The position numbers were made by a program, and so were the translations under genes. Under the pieces are notes generated by a model. The model was not told the origin of the DNA. It saw only the letters and a list, made by a program, of their open reading frames with translations, and did no database searches. Below, in pieces: positions 16,969 through 25,248 of a stretch of DNA of 64,000 nt; within the stretch, counting starts at the first letter, position 1, and each line of letters starts with the position of its first letter. Source of the stretch: Victivallaceae bacterium (GTDB lineage Bacteria; Verrucomicrobiota; Lentisphaeria; Victivallales; Victivallaceae); NCBI GenBank assembly GCA_024405735.1, contig JAKSOF010000005.1, forward strand, positions 55,195-119,194, read 5' to 3'.

Positions 16969-18585
16969 TTGATCTACCATATCCATGACAACGTCGGCGG
17001 ATTCCGCTTGCTTGCCGAATGCGGCCAGGGCGCTTACGGCGCCGTGTTTCTCGCCGAACACGATTTTTACGGCCGCGTCGCGCTGAAAATCGTCTACAAA
17101 AACGGCAGGAACTGCGAAAGGGAGTTGAAAGGTCTCCGCAGTTATATGACGATCTGCAAGCGGACCGACCTGTTGCAGATCTATCACGTCGACGAAAACG
17201 ACGAATGCTTTTTCTACGCAATGGATGCCGCCGACGATCTCGGCAAGGAAAAAAATCTTTATTGTCCCGCGACTTTGGAAAACCGTTTGAAACAGGAAGG
17301 CCGCCTCGCACCGGAAGCCATCCTTCAGATGTACGAAGAACTTGCGTCCGCGCTGAAAGTATTGCACACGCGCGGCGTCTGTCACCGCGATTTGAAACCG
17401 GGCAATATCCTCTGGCTCGACGGACGCGCCGTGCCCGGCGACATCGGACTGGTTTCCGGCGACACGCAGACGATGCTCGCGGGGACTCCGGGCTTTATGC
17501 GGAGCGAAGTGCTGGCGGGGACAAGACCTTTTGCGCCGGAGGACGATTTTTACGCGCTGGGCAAAGTGCTTTATTGCGCGCTGACCGGATTCCCTGCGGA
17601 AAAATATCCGGCGTTTCCGGAAAACGTGACGATTTCCGGCGCCGGAAAAGTCATCCGTCTGTACAATCGGTTGTGCGCGGGCGAGATCGTCGAGCCCCGC
17701 CCCATCCGGAAGCCGGAAAAGAAAATATCGCGCACGCTCCGCATCGTGCTCGCGGCGACGGCGGCAATCCTTTTCATCGCGGCGGCGTTGTACTTTGCCG
17801 TATCGAAATACAATGATGCCTTGCAACGTCAGGCGCAAACGCTGACGCGGGAAATGGCGGAAGCAGAAAAAAGCATCATTCCCGAGAGCGCAATATCTAT
17901 ACGCAAAGAGGACTTGCCTGCACAGAAGGGAATGCGACCGCGGGAAACATTTGAAGCGGCAAAAGGGAAAAAAGACGATTTTGCAACGGGCGCCATGCGG
18001 AAACCGCCGAAGATCGCTTCCGTCCCCGCGACGGACAACACAACATTGGAAACGCTTCACGCCGAATTGCTCGAGGAATGGGAAAAATACCGCAAAAGAA
18101 AGATAGAAATCGCCGAAACGTATAACGACGGCGACCCTGTAGCGTATAACAACGGTGTGTTTATTATAGGCGACGCGGAAGAAACGAAAAAACTTCAGAA
18201 AAAATTTTACGCGGAAACGCTCGCGCGGCTCAAAAAGGAAGAATGCAATCTGCCCCGCCTGCGCGAAGTCGCAAAGTTTTATCTGCGGCATTTTCCCGGC
18301 GTCTGCGGCAAGGAGTTGCGCGACGACTCCGGACGCATGATCGGCGACTTCTACGCCGGAAATATATGGTGGGAAAACCGCCTGAATAACCGCGACCGTA
18401 TTGACTGGCAAAACTACGAAAAAACGCTGGCGCGTGATTTCGACGAACCGCGCCTGGGGCTGGAAAGACGGCGGAGTATCTATCTCGGACTGCGAAACAT
18501 CTGGACTGTCGAAAAGATCGTCCAAGACTCGGATTTTGAAAAAACGCTTCGCCGTTACGGCGAAATTTTGCGGGAACTCCCGTAA
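16969..18585 (+). CDS. Membrane Hanks-type Ser/Thr protein kinase
   Basis: A 538-residue protein starting at TTG after GGGGAG. The kinase domain spans about 12-240: glycine loop GQGAYG (19-24), Lys40, HRDLKPGN (139-146, catalytic Asp141), and DIG (158-160) in place of DFG. After a basic juxtamembrane stretch there is one membrane helix (257-279) and an extracytoplasmic domain of about 260 residues, helical and charged, with no recognisable sensor fold. It follows the ECF gene by 30 bases, so it probably senses an envelope signal and modifies the sigma factor or its partners. The DIG variant keeps the metal-binding Asp, so activity is expected. Confidence 0.86.
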   Translation: MIYHIHDNVGGFRLLAECGQGAYGAVFLAEHDFYGRVALKIVYKNGRNCERELKGLRSYMTICKRTDLLQIYHVDENDECFFYAMDAADDLGKEKNLYCPATLENRLKQEGRLAPEAILQMYEELASALKVLHTRGVCHRDLKPGNILWLDGRAVPGDIGLVSGDTQTMLAGTPGFMRSEVLAGTRPFAPEDDFYALGKVLYCALTGFPAEKYPAFPENVTISGAGKVIRLYNRLCAGEIVEPRPIRKPEKKISRTLRIVLAATAAILFIAAALYFAVSKYNDALQRQAQTLTREMAEAEKSIIPESAISIRKEDLPAQKGMRPRETFEAAKGKKDDFATGAMRKPPKIASVPATDNTTLETLHAELLEEWEKYRKRKIEIAETYNDGDPVAYNNGVFIIGDAEETKKLQKKFYAETLARLKKEECNLPRLREVAKFYLRHFPGVCGKELRDDSGRMIGDFYAGNIWWENRLNNRDRIDWQNYEKTLARDFDEPRLGLERRRSIYLGLRNIWTVEKIVQDSDFEKTLRRYGEILRELP

Positions 18586-18733
18586 AATCTCTCTTTTTTT
18601 CATCTTTTTTCTGATTCACCCCTTTTTTTGCCGTAAGATTGCATACCCGGCATTCGTTAAATGAGCGTGTGGACGGAAAGGGACTCCGTTTCCCCGTCCG
18701 GCGCAAATGAAAAACGAATGAGAGGGAAAATCC

Positions 18734-19045
18734 ATGAAAAAAGCGTTTCTGACCGCTTTGCTTGTCACCGTCTGCGGCACGGGGGCTTTCGCCGCCAACA
18801 CGCTCATCGGGGAATTGGTACTTGCACCGTTTGAGATCGGCAAGGCGCTGGTCGAATTCGTCGTCGATCTTTCGTGCGCCGTTTTTTCGCCCTGCGACAC
18901 GACGATCGTCGAAACGCGCGTCGTGCAATGCGACGCCGACGGAAACGTGACGGGGGAATACCTTGCGCCCGGTTACCGCAGGATCATCACGACCCGCTAC
19001 GGCACGACAGTCTTTGAACACCCGGCAACTTGCGTACCCAGATAA
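18734..19045 (+). CDS. Small secreted protein of unknown function
   Basis: A 103-residue protein with a clear signal peptide (MKKAFLTALLVTVCGTGAFA, cut after residue 20). The mature part has a short hydrophobic stretch and the elements CDTTIVETRVVQCDADG and YRRIITTRYG, which look like beta strands. No family is recognised. It opens a set of small exported proteins behind the kinase gene; GAGAGGGA precedes the ATG. Confidence 0.68.
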   Translation: MKKAFLTALLVTVCGTGAFAANTLIGELVLAPFEIGKALVEFVVDLSCAVFSPCDTTIVETRVVQCDADGNVTGEYLAPGYRRIITTRYGTTVFEHPATCVPR

Positions 19046-19065
19046 TATATAAGGAAAAAGACATT

Positions 19066-19464
19066 ATGAAAAAAGCGTTTCTCGTAATTTTCGCGATCGG
19101 TGTCGCGGCAAATGTTTTCGGCAGGAGCCGGGATATGCAAAACGCCTTCGACATCATGAATCTCATCAACCGCGGGATCTCGACGGTCGATCACGCCGAC
19201 CGGGTCACCGCCCGGCATTATTACCGTATGAGCCGATATTATCCGCAGCCGATGCCGGTCTATGCGGCGTCAACTTACGGAGCGCCCGTTGTTGCGTCCG
19301 CGCCCGTTGTTGCGTCCGCGCCCGTTGTTGCGTCCGCGCCCGTCCCGGTGGCGGCGCAACCCGTCATCGTCCAGCCGGTGAGGATGTACCCGGGAAGACG
19401 CCCCTGGCACTATCAAACGCCCGGGCACATTCCGCCGCAACGCGGAATCGTTTACGCGCAATAA
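19066..19464 (+). CDS. Secreted repeat protein with APVVAS repeats
   Basis: A 132-residue protein starting at ATG 19066 (AAGGA upstream; an earlier in-frame start at 19030 overlaps the previous gene). The signal peptide MKKAFLVIFAIGVAANVFG is followed by a polar helix (about 20-50) and a Pro/Val/Ala/Tyr-rich region with three perfect APVVAS units, then PGRRPWHYQTPGH. It looks like an extended, cell-surface or matrix peptide. No family is recognised. Low-complexity Pro-rich exported proteins recur in the next gene. Confidence 0.65.
   Translation: MKKAFLVIFAIGVAANVFGRSRDMQNAFDIMNLINRGISTVDHADRVTARHYYRMSRYYPQPMPVYAASTYGAPVVASAPVVASAPVVASAPVPVAAQPVIVQPVRMYPGRRPWHYQTPGHIPPQRGIVYAQ
19282..19335 (+). 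repeat. Three perfect 18-bp tandem repeats in a coding region
   Basis: The unit GCGCCCGTTGTTGCGTCC occurs three times in a row without a mismatch (19282, 19300, 19318) and encodes APVVAS. Perfect identity at DNA level points to recent in-frame expansion. Confidence 0.95.
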
Positions 19465-19485
19465 ATTTAACTTCAAACAAGGAAA

Positions 19486-19746
19486 ATGAAAATGAAAATG
19501 AAAAAGCTCCTGCTGACCGCCGTCCTTTTCGAAGTCTGTACGTTTTCGGCACAGGCGTGGTACCGGCCCTGTTATTACAGACCTTACCGGTACTACGCAC
19601 CGCGCTTCGCCTATTCCTACGCCCCCGTCGTCTATCCGGCGTATCCGGTCTATCCGGCATATTATCCCGTCGTTTATCCCGCGCCGTATTATCCCGTCCC
19701 GTATTATCCCGCGCCGTATTATCCCGTCCCGGCGTATTACTACTGA
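19486..19746 (+). CDS. Secreted Tyr/Pro-rich repeat protein
   Basis: An 86-residue protein with a signal peptide (about 1-24, ending FSAQA) and a mature part made nearly only of Tyr, Pro, Ala and Val, in units like YYPVPYYPAPYYPVP. At DNA level the units TATTATCCCGTCCCG and TATTATCCCGCGCCG alternate. Such sequences form extended, sticky chains, as in structural matrix or cuticle proteins; here function is unknown. It has a GGAAA site and three closely spaced Met codons. Confidence 0.62.
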   Translation: MKMKMKKLLLTAVLFEVCTFSAQAWYRPCYYRPYRYYAPRFAYSYAPVVYPAYPVYPAYYPVVYPAPYYPVPYYPAPYYPVPAYYY

Positions 19747-19766
19747 AACAAACGAAGTGACAAAAA

Positions 19767-19988
19767 ATGAAAAAACTTTTATTGATTTGCATTTTTTGCG
19801 GAAGCGTCTTCGGTGCGGCGAAAGCGCTCCCCTTCACGGAGTTCCGCGAAGTGATCGCCGCGAATATCCGGCGTTGCCGCAATTGCGGAAAGAAATATGA
19901 CTTGAGCGATTTGAGTTACACCGCGAAATCGTGGAAAGTTTTTTATTGCTGTGAAAATTGCGCCCGGAAATCGGGCGCGCTGAAATAA
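19767..19988 (+). CDS. Secreted zinc-ribbon-like small protein
   Basis: A 73-residue protein with a signal peptide (about 1-20) and the four-Cys pattern CRNCGKKYD ... YCCENCARKSG. Cys-x2-Cys and Cys-x2-Cys pairs spaced by about 23 residues would form a zinc ribbon or two disulphides. The same domain, without a signal peptide, is encoded by the next gene. No named family is recognised. The gene lies 20 bases after the Tyr/Pro-rich gene. Confidence 0.66.
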   Translation: MKKLLLICIFCGSVFGAAKALPFTEFREVIAANIRRCRNCGKKYDLSDLSYTAKSWKVFYCCENCARKSGALK

Positions 19989-20062
19989 AAGATTTTCAAA
20001 AAATCCAAAATCAGGTCCGGCAACAGCCGGAAAAAACAAAAAAACAGAAAGGAGGTAAAAAA

Positions 20063-20191
20063 ATGGGAATGATACGCACATGCCGAAATTGCAGACGCCC
20101 TTACGATGTGGCAGATCTCAGCTATACTGGCGCATCGTGGAAAATGTCTTATTGCTGTGAACATTGCGCCCGTGAAGCGGGTAAGCTCTGA
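20063..20191 (+). CDS. Cytoplasmic zinc-ribbon microprotein, twin of the preceding gene
   Basis: A 42-residue protein starting at ATG 20063 behind a strong AAAGGAGGT site; a longer frame from 19958 is not supported. It carries TCRNCRRPYD and DLSYTGASWKMSYCCEHCAR, matching the mature part of the preceding protein almost throughout. Because it lacks a signal peptide it should stay in the cytoplasm. It is probably a zinc-binding domain of unknown role. Confidence 0.68.
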   Translation: MGMIRTCRNCRRPYDVADLSYTGASWKMSYCCEHCAREAGKL

Positions 20192-20293
20192 TTTCATCGC
20201 AAACTCCTCCTTCCCGGCTTTCGGAAAGGAGGAGGTTTTTAACAAAAAAATCATCCGGATTTTTCGGAAATCAAATGATAAAGGAAAATAAAA

Positions 20294-20461
20294 ATGGGAA
20301 TTCTTACGGACATTCTTGCCGGTCTCTGCGACGGGATGTCGTCGATGAGCAAATACGCGGCAAAAAATTACCGGGAAGGAATGAAAGGTTCAAGGGAAGA
20401 ATATCAGGCGAACGCGGAAAAATTCAAATCGTGGAGCGATCACCTGAAAGGGAAAAAATAA
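20294..20461 (+). CDS. 55-residue hypothetical protein
   Basis: ATG 20294 with AAGGAAA upstream encodes MGILTDILAGLCDGMSSMSK then a charged helical tail (KYAAKNYREGMKGSREEY) ending LKGKK. It is predicted to be an amphipathic helical protein. No family is recognised. It lies 13 bases before a Cys-rich gene and may share its transcript. Confidence 0.55.
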   Translation: MGILTDILAGLCDGMSSMSKYAAKNYREGMKGSREEYQANAEKFKSWSDHLKGKK

Positions 20462-20474
20462 GGTCGACGGGCAA

Positions 20475-20693
20475 ATGGCTTATCAATCGCGGGAAATGGA
20501 TCGGGAAATGTGCCTGACCTGCCATTATTTCAAATGCGTGCGAAGCGTCAAAATGATCGGCAATCACATGTATATCGAATACCATTCCAATCAGGGGAAA
20601 TGTTCACTCTGGAACGATTTTCCCCGTTCCGTCAACTGCCGTCCGACAAGCGGGAGTTTCTGCAACTATAAACGCTGGATCGAACTTCCGTAA
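20475..20693 (+). CDS. Cys-rich small protein, copy 1 (YKRWIELP tail)
   Basis: A 72-residue protein with CLTCHYFKC near the start, GKCSLWND in the middle and CNYKRWIELP at the very end. Related proteins occur at 25551 and 53315; all share Cys-x-Thr-Cys, a central Cys followed by a bulky residue, and a C-terminal Cys/Tyr-(K/R)RW-(I/V)-(E/D)LP. The cysteines suggest a metal site. No named family is recognised. The terminator downstream is similar to that of copy 2. Confidence 0.68.
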   Translation: MAYQSREMDREMCLTCHYFKCVRSVKMIGNHMYIEYHSNQGKCSLWNDFPRSVNCRPTSGSFCNYKRWIELP

Positions 20694-20713
20694 TTTTCAC
20701 ATCACTTTTTTCC

Positions 20714-20742
20714 GAGCCGCCGAAAAACCGACGGCTTTTTTA
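20714..20742 (+). terminator. Terminator of Cys-rich copy 1
   Basis: AGCCGCCG pairs with CGACGGCT (one mismatch) around an A-rich loop and is followed by TTTTTTATT. The leader sequence TTTCACATC-TTTTTTCCGAG is shared with the terminator of copy 2. Confidence 0.85.
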
Positions 20743-20853
20743 TTATAAGTTGTCCGGTTGGCGGGCGGCGTTTAAAAGAGGAATTTTCAGCTGTAAAAAA
20801 TTAAAAAACAGGCGCGCCGGTGTCCGGAGTTTTCCGGAAGCGGCGGGGCGGAT

Positions 20854-20882
20854 TTGACAAAAGCCTTGCACGGTGTTATTTT
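20854..20882 (+). promoter_or_regulatory. Promoter of the structured RNA/GTPase cassette
   Basis: A perfect TTGACA (20854-20859), a 17-base spacer and TATTTT (20877-20882), 400 bases upstream of the first coding start of the cassette. Transcription should begin about 20889, just before the structured region. Confidence 0.7.
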
Positions 20883-20943
20883 ATTGCCGGAAACAAAACC
20901 AAGAGGTGAAACGGCAAAAGAATAACGATAAAAAGAAAAACGG

Positions 20944-21106
20944 CTTTTTGAAGATCCGATATCTTCAAGCGATGGTTGCATAAGGAAACGCCAAATTTTC
21001 AGGGACTCCATCCGCTTGCGGAGATACGTATACTGCGTACCTCGTCTGCGTGGAATTCCGGGCATTGGCGTGCCTCTTATGCAACGCATTCGAGGTGCGC
21101 TTTTTT
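20944..21106 (+). ncRNA. Structured RNA leader with two crossing or competing stems
   Basis: Three pairings are visible. TTGAAGAT (20948-20955) pairs perfectly with 20961-20968. TTGCATAAG (20976-20984) pairs with CTTATGCAA (21076-21084), extended by CGCC/GGCG inside and ATG/CAT outside. GCGTACCTCG (21035-21044) pairs 9/10 with CGAGGTGCGC (21091-21100), which runs directly into TTTTTT. The last two stems cross, so they must either form a pseudoknot or exclude each other, the layout of a terminator/antiterminator switch. No long frame fits the region. It could be a leader controlling the downstream cassette, a free small RNA, or a dispersed repeat. The class is not recognised. Confidence 0.5.
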
Positions 21107-21283
21107 ATAAAACAAACATAGAGGTAGAAAAAAGCGTTGCATTGACGGGGAAACAGAACCCAAAAGAAAAATTTGAACACTTGGACAACCGAAGATATAT
21201 TAACGTAGGGAATCCATATATAACGAGAAAACAATCATTAGGAATACACGGTAGTATTCCTTAAAAACAGGAAAGGGAAAAAA

Positions 21284-21673
21284 ATGTTCACTTGGATCAA
21301 AATTTTAAACAGATTGTCGTCCGAAAATAATTTAATCGAAAAGCTTGATTCACAAATCGAACAGATGCAGAACAATATTGTCGTGCTTGACAAACAAAAA
21401 AAGGTTGCAGAAGAGCTCCTTGCGAAATATGAGCAAATTCTCCAAAACGCACAGGCAGAAACCGCGCATCTTTCCGAGCAATTTGAATCCATGAAAAACT
21501 CCTTCAGTGAATGTTCCCAGCTCGCCACCGAAAAAACACTGACTATAAAAGAGGATGCGGAACAGTATGTCGCTACATTGACGGATCAAATCAGCAAATA
21601 CGAAAGTAATTTTGACGAATTCAACAAAAAGCTAGCAGAACTGAAAGATGCCATTTTAAACCTTCAGCGCTAA
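21284..21673 (+). CDS. Coiled-coil protein of the GTPase cassette
   Basis: A 129-residue protein that is almost entirely one coiled coil (heptads from about LSSENNLIEKLDSQIEQM to the end), with no membrane segment. AGGAAAGGG precedes the ATG. It lies 20 bases before the first GTPase gene, shares its AT-rich base composition, and so is probably a partner or scaffold for the GTPases. No family is recognised. Confidence 0.7.
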   Translation: MFTWIKILNRLSSENNLIEKLDSQIEQMQNNIVVLDKQKKVAEELLAKYEQILQNAQAETAHLSEQFESMKNSFSECSQLATEKTLTIKEDAEQYVATLTDQISKYESNFDEFNKKLAELKDAILNLQR

Positions 21674-21693
21674 AAGAAAGGTCGCTAAAGTTT

Positions 21694-23610
21694 ATGTACC
21701 AGTTCGATTTAAAATACTTTGAAGACATTTTGCAATGTCTGAAAAATTTGTCGCTGAAACACAACAGATCATCGACACTCCGATTGCTCCCATTGGATAT
21801 CAAAATTGTAGACGAATATTGCAATTTCATCAATGCCTTGATACAATGTCGAAAAGTTGCAGAAGATGAATATTCGCAAATTATCCGAGAAATGACCGAC
21901 ATCACCGCCTTGAAAGACAATGTTCTAACATTAAAGTCACAAATCAGCGATGTCGTTACGGTAGACGATATACAATTGGGAGAAGATGCGGATTCCCAGA
22001 AAGAATGTGCAACCGCACTAAAAGTCACGATAGAGTTGTTCTCTGGGGAATTTATAAAAACCATCGAGGAAATTACTAGACACATCAACAAGGAGGTCGA
22101 TGAACTCAAAAAATTCAAAATCGTACTCTTCGGCCGAACAAAAGTCGGGAAAAGCACTGTTCGTGAGGCCTTGACCCAAGGAAGCGGAGAATCCATTGGC
22201 AAAGGTGGACAAAGCACAACGATACAGATTCATGAATACAATTGGTACAATTTGCAGGTTTATGATACTCCAGGCATTCTCTCTTCAAAAGATACCAATG
22301 TGGACGAAAGCGGGATCGGCGATGAAGAGAGAATGGCAAATGAATTGCTGATGCGTTCCGATATTGCGTTGTTTATGTTTGCTTCCGACAATATCGAACA
22401 ACCGGAGCTTGAATATCTGCAGAAGATTGCGCAATCGGGGAAAGAGGTTCTCATTCTTCTGAACGTCAAATCTGATATCAGCGATTACCGCATGTACAAA
22501 ATGCGAAAAAAGGAGAAAGATTTATCTCCTGAAGCTCAAGCCGGACACATCAACAGAATTACAGAAGCCGTCGGGAACAGTTTGGAAATTCTGCCGATTC
22601 ATGCGCAGGCAGCATTTTTCAGCCGAGCAAGAGACAATCAGGAAATTGATGCTTTTTTCAAAAAATACGGAATCGGGAAAGAAGAACTTTATGAATTATC
22701 CCGATTCGGAGCGATCCGAAATTTCTTGGTAAAAAACATTCTTGATCACGGGATAAAAATACGCTGCAAAACCCTATGGGATTATTTTATTACGCAAATT
22801 CGGGATTTTGCAGGACAGAACCGCATTCCCATTGAATCTTGTAAAAATAAAGTTCTGCGTGTCCAGAAATGTATTTCACAAACCGACAAAAAAATTCAAA
22901 AGCTTAAGACCCGGTATATCCAAGAGCTTCCAGAACGGGTTCTTAACCTGGCAAGAGAATGTATCGACACCTACGATTATGCATACGACTGTATCGAATA
23001 TGGCCGTAGCAAAGATGCCATCCGAACCGGATGGGAAAACAAATTAGAGGATCTGAATGAAATTCCGGAAATCGTCATTCATGAACTTTTGGATGATATT
23101 CAGAATATTGTAAAAGACTTGAATGAGAATATTGGATTCGAGTTAAGCACCGAAAATCAATTCGATGGATATGAAATTCAAACGGATTTGAGGGACTTTT
23201 TTAAAGTGAGCGGGCTCCTCGCAGGCGGCGTGGCAACGACTCTTACGTGCTTGGCAGCCCTTAATATATGGAATCCGGGAGGATGGATTATTGGGGGATT
23301 TGCCGGGTTGGGTATTCTTTTCTCTTGGATCGGAGGAATCATTAAGTCCAAGACAAGTAAAATTCGCGAATTGCAGAAAAAATTGGATAAATCGCTTGAA
23401 TCATGCTCTTCTGCGCTTGCGGAACACCTGACCCAATGTCTCAATGATACCATATTCAACACAATTCATCAAAAAATGGAATTTATGAAACAAGCCCAAA
23501 AGGATATGTTGAAAATCAATGACAAATTCCTGAAGCTGAATGATTCTTTACTGAATCAGGCGGACAAACATGAACAGTACCTCGCTCAAAGAATAAAAGA
23601 TTTTTCATAA
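21694..23610 (+). CDS. Dynamin-like GTPase 1 with C-terminal membrane hairpin
   Basis: A 638-residue protein. Residues 1-135 are helical; the G domain has P-loop GRTKVGKS (147-154), switch-I threonines near 175-176, DTPG (191-194) and NVKSD (257-261). A long helical stalk follows, with two adjacent hydrophobic segments (about 507-527 and 532-552) and a final coiled coil. This plan, a G domain then stalk then membrane hairpin, is that of bacterial dynamin-like proteins, which bind and remodel membranes in GTP-dependent fashion. Two GTPases side by side recall LeoA/LeoBC and the Eleos antiphage system. That link is inference. The gene is AT-rich relative to the flanks. Confidence 0.8.
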   Translation: MYQFDLKYFEDILQCLKNLSLKHNRSSTLRLLPLDIKIVDEYCNFINALIQCRKVAEDEYSQIIREMTDITALKDNVLTLKSQISDVVTVDDIQLGEDADSQKECATALKVTIELFSGEFIKTIEEITRHINKEVDELKKFKIVLFGRTKVGKSTVREALTQGSGESIGKGGQSTTIQIHEYNWYNLQVYDTPGILSSKDTNVDESGIGDEERMANELLMRSDIALFMFASDNIEQPELEYLQKIAQSGKEVLILLNVKSDISDYRMYKMRKKEKDLSPEAQAGHINRITEAVGNSLEILPIHAQAAFFSRARDNQEIDAFFKKYGIGKEELYELSRFGAIRNFLVKNILDHGIKIRCKTLWDYFITQIRDFAGQNRIPIESCKNKVLRVQKCISQTDKKIQKLKTRYIQELPERVLNLARECIDTYDYAYDCIEYGRSKDAIRTGWENKLEDLNEIPEIVIHELLDDIQNIVKDLNENIGFELSTENQFDGYEIQTDLRDFFKVSGLLAGGVATTLTCLAALNIWNPGGWIIGGFAGLGILFSWIGGIIKSKTSKIRELQKKLDKSLESCSSALAEHLTQCLNDTIFNTIHQKMEFMKQAQKDMLKINDKFLKLNDSLLNQADKHEQYLAQRIKDFS

Positions 23611-23625
23611 ATAAAAGGGAAGATT

Positions 23626-25203
23626 ATGACTCAATTTGAATTCACCCAGAAAAATCAACGCCTTTCTGCTTTGCGCAAGGAACTTGCCGTATACAAGGAC
23701 GACGAAGTCGTCGGCTCGTCCATCCGGAAAATGGAGGAGGAATTGCAGAAAAAAGAAGCCGACGAGCAATTAAAAATTGCCGTATGCGGTCAGTACTCCG
23801 CCGGAAAGTCCACTCTTGTCAAGGCGTTGACTCATGACAATGCAATTGCAATCGGTCAGGATGTCACCACGGATCATGTGCAATGTTACGAATGGGAAGG
23901 GATGAGCATTGCGGACACTCCCGGAATTTATGCGGGAAGAGAGGAACACGATGCATTATCTTTGGACTATATCCAAAAGGCGGATTTGCTGATATACATG
24001 GTGACCATTCAGGGATTCACCCGGGAAATCGGAGCCAATTTCAAAAAGTTGGTGTTGGGCAAATACGGCGACAAGACGATGCTGGTTATGAATAAACGGA
24101 ATCAGGAACCGGCTGAAAATGAATCCAATTGGGTCAAAGACACGACAGATTTTCTCGGTGATCCAGATTTGATGAAAAAATTTTATTTTTCCATTGTCGA
24201 TATTGAAGACTATCTGTTGGGACAGAACGAGAATCTTCCGGAATTGATTGTCGAAAGCCATTTCAACGATTTTCTGGAAAAATTGAACATCTTCACAAAA
24301 GAACGGGGATTGATCGGGAGAGTCGTATCCAGAATCAACATAGTCGACGCGGTTCTTTCCATGTATATCGAGGATTTTTCGCATTCTCCGGAAAAGGACA
24401 TTTTTACAACACGGCAAATCAATGCGGTTCAGAGAGCAATTACGGAAGTCAACCGAGTCGTTTCCGAGGAAAGCAGAATGATGCGCCAGGAAGTCAAAGA
24501 ATTGAAACACCGTTTAGTGGGGCTCTTGACAGATGAAACACTCAATGAATTCAAACCCGCCTATGACAACGCGCAATTGGAATTGGAAAAAATCATGGAT
24601 CCTTCCAGAATTGCAGACAAAATTCAGGGAATCATAGAGGAACTTGAAAATGACATGCAGGATATTGAACAGGATGCGCTGAATTATGATGCAAGAATGT
24701 CGAATTTCGCACAACGTTATCCTAATATTGATATTGGCAATGCGGTTGATTTAAGTTCCTTCAAAACGGGATTGTCAGGAGTTTCTCAGGCATTAGGAGG
24801 CATCACCAAGGACGGTCTCAAAGAATTTGTCCACTTCTTTGGCGGAAAATTCAAACCATGGGGAGCAACTAAATGCATGAAGTGTCTCAAGTTTGTCGGT
24901 CCCGTTGTTGCGATAATCGGTACTGTCATAGATATTGTTCAATTTGCGAAAGATGAACAACATCAACGAGATTTGGAAAATGCAAGACAGGAAATTTTCA
25001 ATTCGTTCAACGAAATTGAAAACGGAATTGAGACGCAAATGGAGGAGGTAAAAAATGCAGAAGGATCCATTGGCACCATTCTTTGCGATCTAAAGAATCA
25101 ATTAGTTGAACGCGAACATCAACAGGAAAAATTGAAAGAACATAAACAAGAATTGTTAGTTGCATTCAAGCGTGTACGAGAAAAGTTGAATGAAATTATG
25201 TAA
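23626..25203 (+). CDS. Dynamin-like GTPase 2
   Basis: A 525-residue protein with P-loop GQYSAGKS (55-62), TT at 81-82, DTPG (97-100) and NKRN (156-159). The rest is helical stalk; one hydrophobic stretch (about 425-445, VGPVVAIIGTVIDIV) could touch membrane, and the end is coiled coil. It begins 15 bases after GTPase 1. Paired bacterial dynamins usually hetero-oligomerise, so the two are likely to work together. The G4 motif NKRN departs from the standard NKxD, which may change nucleotide specificity. Confidence 0.8.
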   Translation: MTQFEFTQKNQRLSALRKELAVYKDDEVVGSSIRKMEEELQKKEADEQLKIAVCGQYSAGKSTLVKALTHDNAIAIGQDVTTDHVQCYEWEGMSIADTPGIYAGREEHDALSLDYIQKADLLIYMVTIQGFTREIGANFKKLVLGKYGDKTMLVMNKRNQEPAENESNWVKDTTDFLGDPDLMKKFYFSIVDIEDYLLGQNENLPELIVESHFNDFLEKLNIFTKERGLIGRVVSRINIVDAVLSMYIEDFSHSPEKDIFTTRQINAVQRAITEVNRVVSEESRMMRQEVKELKHRLVGLLTDETLNEFKPAYDNAQLELEKIMDPSRIADKIQGIIEELENDMQDIEQDALNYDARMSNFAQRYPNIDIGNAVDLSSFKTGLSGVSQALGGITKDGLKEFVHFFGGKFKPWGATKCMKCLKFVGPVVAIIGTVIDIVQFAKDEQHQRDLENARQEIFNSFNEIENGIETQMEEVKNAEGSIGTILCDLKNQLVEREHQQEKLKEHKQELLVAFKRVREKLNEIM

Positions 25204-25248
25204 TGGATGTTTTTGTCAATTTTATGAAACAAAACTGGAGGTATTATC

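Noticed and set aside
25064..25079. TGGCAC...TTTGC as a sigma-54 site inside GTPase 2
   Set aside because: Spacing between GG and GC is 13, not 12, and it lies deep in a coding region.
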